A stretch of 64,000 bases of DNA from Mya arenaria (Eukaryota > Mollusca > Bivalvia > Myida > Myidae): positions 11,072,887 to 11,136,886 of the forward strand of contig NC_069135.1 in assembly GCF_026914265.1 (NCBI RefSeq). The letters are read 5' to 3'. The notes below the pieces were generated by a model that searched no databases, was not told where the DNA came from, and saw only the letters and a list, made by a program, of their open reading frames with translations. This document shows, piece after piece, positions 13,300 through 26,859 of the stretch (the stretch's first letter is position 1; each line of letters begins with the position of its first letter). Both the position numbers and the translations under genes were made by a program.

Positions 13300-16200
13300 T
13301 TATCTATTATTATAATATAATAATTAATTTTGGTTGAGGAACTGCCAATAATTATGCCGGGACATGAAGGTGGTTAATTTAATATGGTAAAGGGTAATTA
13401 TAGTGACTTGGATCTATATGTGAAGTCAGGTTTGTGTACTTGAGTAGTACACATGTACAATGAAGATTCATGTTTTCAACAATGCAACACTTCAAATTAT
13501 TCTAATACAAAATTAGATTGTCGTTTTGGGAAAACAAGAACATACGTATTTCCATTGTTTGTCTCATTCTGTTTGACATTCATGACGTTTGAAGATGTGG
13601 TGCAGATGTGGGTGAAGTTATGATGAGATGATGTTTTACCCAGGATACATTGAATCCTTCAAGGAGTTATGGAGATATGGGGGCAGAATAAATCTCTGGC
13701 TCGAACCGTTTGACCTTGAACTGTGACATTCAATCCGTGCGACTGAGGTGTGTGTTCGACTTGTCGAGTTAATGTAAATAACATTTTATCGAAGTTCCAT
13801 GAATATAATTCAAGGAGTTAAGGAGATGTGGCGATATTAGGTGTCGAAACATTGCACCAGCGCGCCAACTATATTTGTTTTTGCACGTAGTCTAAATGCG
13901 GGTACCATGTTGACGAACGAAATCTTCATGTGGTTATTGAATAAATGGCTCTTGAAATGACTTTGAATCGTGACCTTGAACCGAGCGCCTTGAATATAGG
14001 TTCCGTGAGTGGTATCGATGTGGTGAACATTATATCTTTTAAAAGATTTATGAAATACTGAGCGGATACGAAAGCGTGACAGACGGAGGAAGAGCCGCAC
14101 TTAAAAAAATATGTTTCTACCGTAATATAATGGGTTTAGACATAACGATGTAGGGTATTGATAATACATGATTGCATTTCTTATGCAGAACGTCACAGCA
14201 TCATCTGGCAAGAAAGTGAAAAGACCTATTAATATTTCTGTCTTACTCAAATATTTTTATACTATTTGTATTTGGTTGTTAGTAGTTGAAATGGTTAGAT
14301 ATGTTAGTTGGTAGTCAAAAAAAGCAATGCGGATATATTTTGTGTTGTATAATCAGTATTTGCGTTGTAACAAATAATTTAAAATGACACAAATACCGTT
14401 CTTGCAGTTATCAAGAACTTAGTCTGTGCTAGTTTCTTTTTTTCATACAGTGTATTCAATTTCTTTTTTCGCACAGGTATTGTTTCTTCGGTTTGTAATC
14501 ACCTAGGAACGAATGGAAAAATATAGAAATAAAATATTAAGGAGTGTTCACTTCACAATTGGATTCGAAGATAAAGTTTCTTTCTAAAACTCATTACACA
14601 GTTTATTATTTATGTAGTTCAAACTATGTTTCCTGTATTCCTTTACTTGCGCTTTACTCTGGCGGTTGGTTGAAAATGAGTTAGAGATTTACTAGCCTGC
14701 ACATTTTATTTTTTCATCTACATTATTTAAAAGCAGCGTAGATGCATTGTTATGCATTGCCTCTAGTTTAAATGTTGAATTCTACTTTGAGAAATACACC
14801 TCAAAAGTGCCATTGAAATACACTTGTTAAGAGTTAATCAAGATATAAAACCATAATGGTCTTGCAGTAAAGGTGTCGAATGAGGATTGGGATCTATCTG
14901 GAATAAATCAAATATGCTTTATTTTAGGTCATTGTTTTTTATTTAATCCAGTAAACAGTACATTTCGTTTCGATGCACTAACGAAATTAATAAAATGGAA
15001 GAGGATCTGAGTGTATATGCAGTGTCTTCATGTTTTTTTTATATATTAAAACACGTTAACATCGGACAACTCGGTACATTGGTTATGTAATTCTAGTGCC
15101 TATAAATACAATGTTTATACTGGTACTGGGAAAACAATAACTACAATTAAAGAAGAACGGTTTTGCTTGTTTGGTTTGTACATAAGTTTTTTAAAAATAC
15201 AAAAAGAATTACAGTTGGTACTTGAAATAAATGTCATTCAAGTTACTTTAGAGACAGTCCAAAAGCGTGAGAAGTTTAACCTTAGGACTTTTGTATAAAG
15301 AACTACCGCTATTGTTTGGTATTTCATTGCAGAGAATCGTTCATTGTATTTTCACTTTGAAAATAATAGGCATGCATATCAAGTATTCCCATGCAAGTTA
15401 GAGCATTGTTAATGGATGTAGTTGTTTTAGCTTGGTCAAGATTCACTCCAAGATGTCAGGAATGAGTATTGGACTTTAGCTGGTGTTAAATATATGACAA
15501 TGTTAGCATAATAGTGCAAGCCTATATGGATCTTGTGTTGCTTGTTGAGCCTCTTCCAACGTTTATCCCCTTGCATGCAAGCTAATACACGCAATGCATA
15601 GTGATATTATTGTTTTGAAGATGTACCCAAACGCAGATATAATAAGGTGCATTACCACTGGAAACCATCTGTTATCAGAAGCTACGATTCGAGGCTACGG
15701 AGCTACGGATGTGCAACTACTCGCTGAAAGGAATTTAAATTGTTCATTATAGCTCCATTGTTTTTCAATTAACATAGAATAAAGTAAACATAATGAACTT
15801 GCCAGAAACACAAACATGGCTAGTATCATACTTATGTTGGCATTGAGTGAGGTGAATAGTACTTCGAGCACACTGTTTCTGTATGAGGGAAAGTTACTGG
15901 TTTATGCCAGTCATGTAGACATCAATGGTATACAATTTTGTATGTTTAATCAGCTAAATATTTTAAATGTATAGGTATAAGACACACTTCTCAGTGTGGT
16001 TGCATACTATGTTACTTTGTAACCGTTTTTTTTATAAACTGTATGACTTACGTATTGCTCTTAAGTGTCATAATGTTATTGCATCAAGGCATGCAACATT
16101 GACCGCGCGCGTAAAAATAAAGAAGAAAAAATTATCCGAAGCTATTATTTGCAACATTGTTACCAGGCAAAGGGTTTTGAGTTCACCGATAATTTTAGTC

Positions 16201-16490
16201 TCTGTATGAACGACCTCTGTTGTATTTAACGGAAATGTTATCTGTGTATTGGAGTATAACGCGGAAATTACTAATTGAATTTAACGAAAAAAGAAATGAT
16301 TGTTTTTCGTTGAGAGTTCCTCAAAACATGGAAATATAACGGTGAACTATTATTCAAAGTTTTATTTAACAGAATCCTGCAGTCAGATAATTGTTTTGTA
16401 CTTAGACCAGTGGTTTTGTGAAAATGGCAGAATGAGATTAAAATTTGTAAAACAAACTTAGTAAGCCATGACACCATTGTATTGTTATAA

Positions 16491-16534
<44 letters not shown>

Positions 16535-19500
16535 TTATAACAATACAATGGTTTTGTGTTGCCTTTCTTGATAATGTCTGGTTTCTCTGGTTTGTTTAGT
16601 TGTTATGAAATTGTCATTACACGTGTTTCATTATCTGCATTTAATATAGAATGAGTGGATAAATCGAGGGTCGAATTACTGTGATCAAATGAAATTTTCG
16701 ATTTCTTTGAAATTCACTCATGTGTTTGAAAGGTTTTCGATGAATAACCTGTTTTAAAGCTTAAGATTTATCTAATGCTTTTCCAGTTAATGTCAGCATA
16801 AAAACTGATTCCCATTCCCTGTGTTATGCGAATGTGCACATTTTTTGTTCTTATAGCATGCTCGTAAATGTTTGCAGTGATTTTTTGCAGCGTTTTATTT
16901 CAGTGAATCTCCAAAATTCCATACAAACACGATGCAAATGCAGAGATGAGACTCAACATATGCAATGTACTTTAATGAACAATACGAGTAAATGGACACA
17001 GCACAGATAAGCCAAGGACTCAATAATTTATCCTTGAACAAGGATGAAAGCCATACAGACTATAAACGCAACAAGTTAATAGACACAAATTTAACAATCA
17101 TCAACACTTCATTATCAATTAATGTTGCAGAGTCCGTCTTGTAGCTGAAATGTGAAACTATGGGACAGTCGATAACATTTAAAATATCATTAGCCTGATT
17201 TGCTGTTTAATGTTCTTTTTCATTAAATATATCTTAGTATTTGATATCAAATATTCTGTGAACGAACTCGAATATTTGATAATCTGTACCGGAACAGTCT
17301 TGAAAGAACAGAAAGTCCGTGTTTGTATTGTCGGTTTAAATAACGGTGGAGACAAACAAATGTTCAGGAAAATCCGTCTTCAGCAATAAGGTTGAACTAT
17401 AAAGTAACTTAAACTGTGACAATTGAAATAAACAACATATTATCCAGCTTTGCATCAACTATGCTTTTTCGCACTATAAATTTAGTGATCTGACAACGGA
17501 TGAATAATACGAGCGTATTTTCCTTAATTCCTATCCATTATATAACAAGTAACATTAACGAGCAAATCGAACAGAATGTGGGCTCAAATAAAGACCGGTA
17601 TCCTTCTGGTATGAAGGCCAGTAATCAACGTTTTCGTACGGAGAAATGATGCCAGAAATGTAGCAACAACATCTGTTCGCTCATATAGGCGTGGGTGCAA
17701 AAACAACACTAAAAACTGAAATTTTATAACGGATTTATATAAGCACCAAACGGGTATTGCAAAGAACACACCAGATATATCCTTAAAATAACAGCATGAT
17801 AAGTTTTACAGAAACAGTGCTGCACGTGTTGTGAAATGCTTTCGGTTAAACAAAAAACGTATAATGACATATAAGGCATTCTATGAAAACGACGACGGAT
17901 GCTATCAATAATTTCCATTTTTTGGTTGGTGCCTGGCAACAGCTTACCAAGAGGTGGGGAATGATATATGCAAAGCATCCAAACAAAGGTCTTTACAACA
18001 TCAACCATTAGTTTGCTAAAAGCTGACGCCATCATTACCAATTCAAATAAGACCAACAATGTGTTTGTTCAATTACAAAGGCATTCCATTTTACTTTCTT
18101 AATTTGTAAACTTGCCAACTCTGAAGCCTGTATGGTGTTTCGACGTCTCTATTGGTTTGTATACAGCGCGCTGGAGGAACTTCAGTATGATTGAATAACA
18201 TTTTATCGGAAATCTTTTTCTTTCGATGACAAGTTGTCGAACAATACGAAAGGCAGAAGTTGTCGAATATCATCTTGCGCTTTTTTAAAAGAGCCATCAC
18301 AGGATGTGATAAGGTTCCCCAATTTGTAGCATATTTGATCGGGGAATTAAGTTGGGTGCATGTTTAAGTTTACTAGGGCAACCATGCATATAAAGAATTA
18401 CAATTAAAATAATACTCATCAAATCCGAAAAGATATGAATAGTTTTTCAGAGCATTTTTAGTCTATATTAAATTAAATATTTTACAAAGAATGTATGTTA
18501 AAAGTCAATGTCAGCAATGTAATAAGCAATGTTCCAAACAGGTCGGAAATATTTTCTCTTTAACACTTTATTTTTCGTATTTAGTTTCTATTTATTTAAA
18601 CTCGGTTATGTGCAAATAAACTAAGCAAAAACATTCTATTAATGAAATATAGTCATCGACATAAATTATGTTCGAAAGTATGTGTTAAAGCATAATAGTA
18701 TTATGTATGGTGTGTACATAATCAAACCAGTGGTTCATTTAAGCCCGCAGAACATGCAGAGGCGATGGGTGAGGCATGACATATCGATATTGTGTTGCTT
18801 ATGGTGGAGTTGCAGAACATGAAAAATGGGCATATTACAAAAAAGACATAGCTATAACATTCTAGTGTTCCGTGGTATACTTCTTTTGCACATGACATAC
18901 CTCCTTTCATCAGTAGAGTGAACATTAACTGGAATGTTGTCCATATCCGATTTGTTTTCATCAGAGAATGACCGGTGCATGTGGAAAAAGGTTACCGTTT
19001 CAATAGATTTCGCAAAGAGGGTACCGATATGGATACGCTCCGTGACATATTGTAAGATGCACTAGCAGCTTGTGAGTGCTAGGAGTCACTGGGGATCGGG
19101 CAGTTGGCAGAGAGTAGTTGCGTACCATAGATATCAACCATTTATGCAAGTACATGTGATCGCGGATATGCATACTAAACGCAGTGTATATATCCACGAC
19201 TCTGAGTTACCTACTAGCAAACTTTCCCTTCAACATGCAGTCACAAACCTGGAAACCACTTTATTAGTTAGGCTGTTGTTTCAAAATTCTCAGTACGGTA
19301 TGCATAACACAGGCCAAATGGTATTTGCATGGAGGCCTGTTTTGTTTACCTCATATCCTGGCCTGTCCAATTCCTCTTTTAAAACGATGCTCTGTTTGTG
19401 TGAATCATGCATTCGTTCGACAACGTAATTAGCGCCCGTTGCCTGTCACGCAGTCTGATTTTTCTTTAATCATTGGTTGTAGTAGCAACTGCGAGCTGAA

Positions 19501-22500
19501 ATTCAAAGCGTTAATGAATGTCTTTTACCATTATTTTAATCTTGCCTCCTTTTAAAACCATACAGAACGTACACGTTCTCGATGTTAAATAGGGCTACGA
19601 TATGTGTAAAACATGTTTCGAAAAATTGTCGTACATTAACATTTGAAATGACGAATATAACTTGCATCAGGATGAAGCATACTAAGGAAAAAGTATAACT
19701 ATATAGCTACTGTAAACATACAAATCCCATAATACACACTATTTCGACAAGAGCTATAAAAATCATACACATGAAAGGACTGCAATGAGGTTAACACGAA
19801 TACATTTAAAAAATACTCATTACATGTCTAACATTCAAATATAAACCCAGTTTAGAGGCCCACGAGGCCTTTATCGGTCGGGTCGCTACGATTACGGTGC
19901 ATCTTGAAACTAAAACTTTAAAAATCTTATATGACAAGGGTGAGGTTTTGTTATTATTAACTAATTTAAACCCGAAGTAGACTCGGGTAACCATAACTCT
20001 AGCTTCACTTACTATTTCAAGGCGGTAATAGCATCATTTATCGGTGAATGTATTTCAATGTGTGTGTGTGTTTGGTGCGTTTGTTCGTGTATGTGCGAGA
20101 TCTTTACCTTTGTTTCTCTCGTTAAGTGTCGCTAAGGCCCACACCTAGTTACTTCAAACAGGGTTTATATTTGACTACTTGGCTTGTCCCTATTTTATTG
20201 TACAGTTAATGAGTATGATATTGAATATATAATGCAAATAGAAAGTTTCTGTTCTGGCGTTTCGATAAACAAAGAGAAACAAGCCCCATAAAGCCCGTTA
20301 TTTTTTGTTATAACAAAATAATTTATATATGTTTTGAACATGTGAGAGCAATAGTTGTAGAATAACTTTGCAATTACTCTCTTAAACCAGAAAAACAACC
20401 GCACGATTTCACAAGATGTTCCTAAACATCCATATTCAAAATCACCCTCTCGCTAATATTTACGACACGCCATTAATTTCCACTTGTCGTTTATGTCGAT
20501 AGATTACATTTTTTATAAATAGACTAAGTGACATTTCAACATAGCAAACATTGTGTGCCACCATGTTTCGTTATTTTACCCCACACACAACAAGGTTTGG
20601 GAAGGGAGGGAAGTGTTATAAGGATAGAACTTGTTAAGCGTGTGGTCGGTCGGTCGGTCGGTTTCCTCCTAACCTGACAGGACAAATTCGACGTTGATTA
20701 CACACTACTAACGGAGTTACCGTTTAAAACTTTGAATTTGGCTACAAATGTGTTGTACTTTGACGTATTTAAATAACATTGACACGAATGCTTAACACCA
20801 TACATTACAGGTGAAGTTCAACTATGGTTACTTACTATCAATTGTTGACGTACCCCTTTCCAATTTGCCAAACACATTGGTGTTTGGATGAACACCATAA
20901 AATACGGGTGAAATTCGACTGTGGTTGCAATCCACTGATTATCGAAGTATTAATGTTCCAAAACAACTTCCTTTTTGAAATTTATATTTGTTAAGTTATA
21001 TGAAGGCTATTGATGCGATGCGTTTTCTTCAAATAGTAAAGGGTAAGTCTAAACAATACCGTCAAATGTCCAGATACATTTGTTTACACGATTCATGAAT
21101 GTATATTTGCTTCGTCTAGTGTCAATATAAATTGAATGTTGTCATGGGAACAGTTATTTAATTGCAGTACAAACATGCTTAACCTCACAATCACGGTCCA
21201 TCAATCATGTAAGCTGATAATCATAGCTCCCGGGAAACGAGTTCTTGTCTGGTTACTTTCCAAAAGTAATTGCCCGTCACGATCATGCTACATGAATGCA
21301 AAACCATGAAGAATGCTAGCGCTTCTTGGGATGCACAAGTTTGCTGTACTGCCTTCATACAGCAGAAACAACGGTCATGTTTTTATTTTCTTTATCATTG
21401 AAAACATTATAATACCAGTCATCAATAAGATATCAATAATACAATAAAAGCTTTAAAAACAAACTCCGAAGCCACACGAAGACCTTGTTTTAATGATACG
21501 CTCAAGTGGCAATAACTGTTAAAATGTTTTAAGAAAAAATAACATCAATTATGTATTTTGTGCAAAAAGTAAGTGCTTATTCTCAAAAGTCTTAGCCTTA
21601 TGTAAGAGTAATAAAGATAAAACATGAAATCAAGCGTCTGAAAAATATTTGATTTAAGGTTCAATATAGACCACAAAATAAATGTTCTATATATTTGATA
21701 GTGAACCGACCGACAACAATAAAATCCCACGAACCTCAACAGCATATCCAGGATTGAAATTCCACTTGGTCCTGAAAACAACATAACAAACAAGTTGTGT
21801 TTTTTATTAAAAATATTTGGTTTAACCTTAACAATATGTATTCGATAAAGTTACGCAGTCTCGATTATTAAAACAAACAATGAGGTGAAAATGTAAACAA
21901 TAGACATGTAGATCAAGTAAACACAGCCTGTTCAGTAAATTTGTTTCACAAGATTTGACAATACGTCAATTAATACGGCCAAAAACACACCACCTCATTA
22001 AATAAATATGCAACATTTTGCTTCAAGACTATCTGATGTTCAAAGAACTGTGTGTAATAAAACCTATTACGATTGAGCGTAGCCAGTGGTCTCATATGGT
22101 ATAATAAAGCTTTGATTAACTAAAATGTGTTAATCAAAGAGAATAATAAACACTTGTTACACTGAGTAGTCACTTTCGAACTGGTGTGATTTGGCCTAAA
22201 ATGACTTCGGGAGAGGTTACCGCATTGAATAGTACTATAATGAGCTATGCATAACGTGTACGCAATGTTTCTCGTAACATTTGTCCTACGCTTAAATTGA
22301 AAATCTAAAACTGTTTTCAAGTTATGGCCAATGTTAGATCTTGAACTTCGACGACGACACCAAATATATCGCACTACCCCAATATTTTGCAAGCTAAAAC
22401 ATTTTTTTTAATAATTGTATTTCATGAGCAAAACAAGATGACTTGCCTGAACATTGCAGAATATAGTGTATGAAATGGGAACAAAAGACTTTCCTATCAG

Positions 22501-24160
22501 ATAGTATCTTGAGAAATACAGCACAAATATTCCTACAATTTTCAATTATCTGATTGTCAAATGAGGAATAAATAAGGACTAAGTAATGAGGCAAAAATGC
22601 AATGTGCCGTTTGGATCAGAGCGGAAATTAATTCAATAACCACCTCAGACAGATCTATGGATATCTTATATCAAGTCATGCAAAATTGTTCTCACAGGCC
22701 TGGATGTTCTAATAAAACAATCAATAATTCCTTCTTTACCATTCGTTTACGTTGTTTGCCGTCAGAATTTTCAAATGTCTAAGAACTTAAAGGAAAAGCT
22801 TTTAACTGTCTCAATCCAAGAGAAAATGACAGAGACACGAGGAAAGAATTTATTGAAATGAAAAATTGTTGATTTCAGTGCAAACAACATTCCACCATAA
22901 ACATAACCGAAAGGACATATTTATTGCTATAAAATTGAAAATCTTAGTCATGTCCAAGTGTGTTGATAATGATCATTTCGTGTAATATTGCGAATTTAGA
23001 AGTAAATTAAACGAGAGCAGCTGGTAAACTAAAATGATATTTGTCGAGCCCTAAGCAATATCAAACCATACCCTGCAGGTAATTGGCTTTATTGTCGCTA
23101 ATGTCTGAGGCATGCTTTAATTTGACATTTTTTCTCCTTTGCATGTACGAGAACTTCCAATAAGGATAATAACTGATTCATCACGCTCCAATATTGTCTG
23201 AATACAGAAGAATCAGTGTTACTGAAAATATATAAATAATGCAAAGTTTCCAAAAATATTTCTATATTTCACACTTGGCTCACACGAAACCATATTGTTT
23301 TCTGTTTCGTTTCATTAAATTATTTATAGCAAAAATGACTAATAAAGCCTTTCATGTGCTCAACCAATTCAATATTTATAAATTTTGATATTTTTTGAAC
23401 AGGTCTGAAGTTACTGAAAATAAACACTGGATAATACAAAAAATACTGTGCATGGTGGGTGGGTGGGGTAGTGTTACATGTATTTCAACTATTTAACTTC
23501 ATCATATTCTATTGCACAACTTTTGATCAATTTCTTTACTTAACATAGTTGTGATTTATTATTTACTATTTAATAATGATTTGCTTTATTTGGAAAGGTA
23601 AATGTCCAATTTCAATGCATGCATAGACTGTCTCGGAGAAGCTATACATGTATAGACAATCACATGGAGAGTTTGATGTACCGCCATTAACAGGTATTAT
23701 TATTAATACAATTCAACTTTGTTGCTGTAAGATGTACTGCACATTTGTTATAAAAAATACGTTGACAGCTTTAAGCTTGTGCTGAAATTTTCATAAGGTT
23801 TAGATTTGAAACTCGATTATTAAAAGAGTGGCTTCCCTTTGTTACAAATTTGCCCCTTAAAATATTGCAGGGAGCAAATGTAAACAATGGACATTTGTGT
23901 GCATTTCACTAAAAGTGAGCTATTTATTTCATGTTGGATGTTTTACATTGTTTTACAGCAGTTAAATATCAAAATGCTATTAAATTTACAGAAATAACCA
24001 ACAGCATGGGTTTCTTCAATGATTCTGGATGGCAACATATGATCCAGTACTTCACTCTACACTACATAAATGCTTGATGAACCGTTGACATACAGTTGCC
24101 ATTGCTGATGATATCAATCTTCCTGTGGAGTAAGTAAAAGATAAATGTTCAGTGTTTTAG
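13300..24160. other. Long stretch with no supported gene
   Basis: This 10.8 kb is AT-rich. Frames up to 118 codons occur (for example 19072-19428 on +), but none shows a domain, signal peptide or convincing splice sites. The only structured features I can point to are the AT hairpin at 16473-16552 and a short ggtc tetranucleotide run near 20645. It may contain introns, UTRs or decayed elements I do not recognise. Confidence 0.5.
16473..16552. repeat. 80-bp perfect palindrome centred on (AT)n
   Basis: The arms accattgtattgttataaaac and its exact reverse complement flank an alternating AT core of about 38 bases. It would form a cruciform or a single long hairpin. Confidence 0.9.
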
Positions 24161-24164
24161 TTAA

Positions 24165-24530
24165 AGTGACACTCTTATTCAAAATCAATACATAAACATG
24201 TACAACAAACATACATTTTGAGTGGTAAACCTTTAACTACTTCCTAAATAATGCATTTATGGAAACTAAATGATAACAGGATTGAAACCTTGTATTAAAC
24301 AGCTGAACACGTAAAAATATTAAATGATTGGTGACTGCTAAAGGATTTACTGTTATCTACTATCGTCGCATAAGGAAGAAATACCGTGTTTTCTGCACCT
24401 TTATTTCAAAATGAACTCAGTACTCTTCATGAGAACTATTGTTTTCGACATTTGTTCATCTTTTTTGATTTTCTAAAACGTTGGTATTAAATGTGGTCAA
24501 TCTTTTTTTGGGAATAAGAGTGCATCTTTT
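24165..24530 (+). mobile_element. MITE-like element, copy 2 of 3
   Basis: It runs from agtgacactcttattc to ggaataagagtgcatctttt, a clear pair of inverted ends. It matches 2887-3226 throughout the interior. It abuts the reverse-transcriptase relic that begins just downstream, so one element probably inserted beside or into the other. Confidence 0.65.
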
Positions 24531-24534
24531 AAGT

Positions 24535-26545
24535 CAATGTAGAACAGTAACATCGGAATGTTTAACTGCACTAATATTCATTTTAATTGTTTAAGTATAA
24601 TAGTGAAAAAATACTGTAGTAAAGTTTATGAGAATTCTGGAATTAATCTCTTTTGGTCTATCAATAATTCTTTAGATTTAGTTAATGATTTTGAAAATAG
24701 ACGGTATAAAGTCTCAGTACTTAATACTTATGACTTTTCAACGCTCTATTCATCTATTCCACAATCTTTAGTTACAAACAAATTGACTCCTCTTATCGAA
24801 ATAACTTTAGCGAGGGTTTTCTACTACTTACATGGCAGTTAATGTTAAAAAGGCTTTTTATTACTAATGATCGCTCAGATAAATATATCTAATGGACATG
24901 CACCGATGTCATTGAAGTTTTAAATTTTGTACTCAATATTTTTTTTCTTAAATTTGGTAAATGTTTATATAATCAAACTATTGGAATTCCAATGGGTGCC
25001 AATTATGCACCTTTACTTGCAGATCTCTTTTTATACTGCTATGAAAGTGAATATATGTTAAAATTATTTTAGTCTGGAGATTTAGCTCTTGTTGATAAAT
25101 TCAATAGCACGTTTAGATATATTGATGATATTCTAAGTTTAGATAATCCTGTGTTTACAGATAACATTCATTCGATATACCCTTCACAATTGCAACTTTA
25201 AGTTAATAAATCTAATACATCCGTCTTAAAAGCATCCTATTTAGATTTGCAACTAGAAGTAAAGGAAGATATATTGAGCATCAATCTTTATGATAAACGT
25301 GATGATTTTAATTTTAAAATAATTTATTACCTTTCTTTAGATGGTGATGTTCCTATTTCACCATCATATGGTGTTTTTATTGCACAGTTGATACGATTTG
25401 CTAGAATATGTACAGATGTAAAAAAATCAGCTCTCGCAGTAAAGTTATGACGCAAAAACTTTTAAAACAGGGTTTCCGATATTTTAAATTAAGGAAAACT
25501 TTCTCAAAATTCCAGATTTTTATGGAGATGTTTTAAAGAAAATTCGTAAAATTAAAATGATTCCAGCAGGTAGTTGGGCAGATAAACCTAATGAATTACT
25601 TGGATTTTATTTAAACCGTGGATATAAAGGCAATATTTTGAAAAGCACTTGCCGTCTTGTTTTTGAAGATGAATACCTGAAACAAAATATTGGGTTTAAT
25701 ATAACATCCTTTCATAACTAAATTTTCAGTGCTTTAATTTGTATGAAGAATTAGCTAATTCATGTAATCTTTAAAACCTTTTTTTGCGGACACGTGTTGA
25801 CTGACTCCGAGTGTTTTGGCTGTGACTTAACTTTCTTCAAATATTTTACGTTTTCAAATCATTTGGAAGTAGAGAATAGCATATACAAATCGCTTTTATT
25901 TTTAATAATGTTTTGCGTTATTTGTTCCCAGTTTTGTTACAATGGTGCTTTTTATTATGAAACTCTATGATCACACAGTTTTAAACCTTTTATTTTATAA
26001 GGCAGACTGTGTGTGATGTTTTTGGTTTCTAACGATGACTGCATCGTATCTTAGAAAAATATTTGCATTAGGTGCTCTGAATTGTTTCCCTCCGTCTGCA
26101 GATAGAGTTGGGGTCTCTAATCATTGAAGTACTTGTGGTTTACCTTTTCGTTTTTTATTATTATTTGTTTTATTGATAAGTTTCCTCAAGTTAATGCATA
26201 CTTTGATAAGATTTTGCTTTTTATCTTTATTAAGAATTGTTGGGATAAGAGTGAGGTTTGTGCACATAAACTGGTTTAAACCCCCAGTAAATTTACATTT
26301 TACTGACCGTTCCAAGGCGGTACCTAATAATTCTTGATAAACGTACCAATTATTTATATTTATTTATATATATAGTATTTATGCACTGCGCTGTTTGTAG
26401 AGTTTTGTGCTGTTCTATGTTTCTTGTTTGTGATTTTGTGTTCTATGTCTTTGGCGTTTGCCCATTGCCACTAAACCGGGTTTATGTTTAAACTTTTTGC
26501 TACTGAGCATGTTTCTGTAGCTTTTTTGCATATATATTTATACAG
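24535..26545 (+). mobile_element. Degenerate Penelope-like retroelement with 3' region
   Basis: It consists of a broken reverse transcriptase (24558 to about 25720) followed by a non-coding region (25940-26545) that is repeated at 4335-4880. The 3' part contains a conserved hairpin (25959-26029) and the tactgaccgttccaaggcgg block. RT motifs (YDFSTLY, GIPMGANYAPLLADLF, RYIDDIL) resemble Penelope-like enzymes more than LINE enzymes in my reading, but I cannot run the phylogeny, and no GIY-YIG endonuclease is visible. Confidence 0.55.
24558..25720 (+). pseudogene. Reverse transcriptase pseudogene (Penelope-like)
   Basis: Successive frames carry the RT order. Motif A is TYDFSTLYSSIP (near 24730), motif B is GIPMGANYAPLLADLFLYCY (near 24985), and motif C is FRYIDDILSLDNP with the two catalytic aspartates (near 25115). 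A C-terminal part includes NLYDKRDDFNFKI and YGVFIAQLIRFARI (25285-25410). Stops interrupt it at about 24840, 24890, 25070, 25200 and 25447, and at least one frameshift is needed, so it is dead. The catalytic Asp residues themselves are preserved. A thumb-like continuation (RYFKLRKTFSKF) follows the stop at 25447. Confidence 0.65.
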
Positions 26546-26859
26546 ATATAGCATCAAACTCAACATGTATCCTGTGCATGGACAAATATGGCGATAAAGA
26601 AAACATATCCCTTGGAGACAAGGCTTGTGATACTATATATGCAATTAGTGAAAGTCGCGGTGACAACTTGAAACCAGCTGTTGGTCAAACAGTCCATAAA
26701 CTATGTAGGAAAAACTACTTGCTTGGAAGAAGTTTGCTCAAGCGTAAATCAGGGACCAATATTAAAAAAGTAGGGCTAAGGTCTGACAACAACTTTAACT
26801 TTCAAACAGACTGTCTGTTTTGTGCTGCAACTATTGAAAAAGAACTAAAGCACACATGA
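26546..26859 (+). pseudogene. Broken N-terminal fragment of a Cys-motif protein family
   Basis: Reading from the sequence just before the ATG at 26578, the frame gives CILCMDKYGDK, then GQTVHKLCRKNY and LRSDNNFNFQTDCLFC. This CxxC ... HxxCRxxY ... CxFC spacing is, from memory, the N-terminus of uncharacterised multi-copy proteins in invertebrate genomes, possibly mobile-element associated. The frame stops at 26859, and sequence downstream continues a related reading only in shifted frames with further stops. It directly follows the retroelement 3' end. No function can be assigned. Confidence 0.4.

Noticed and set aside
19072..19428. 118-codon frame as a gene
   Set aside because: No domain, no codon bias that I can judge, and an overlapping opposite-strand frame.
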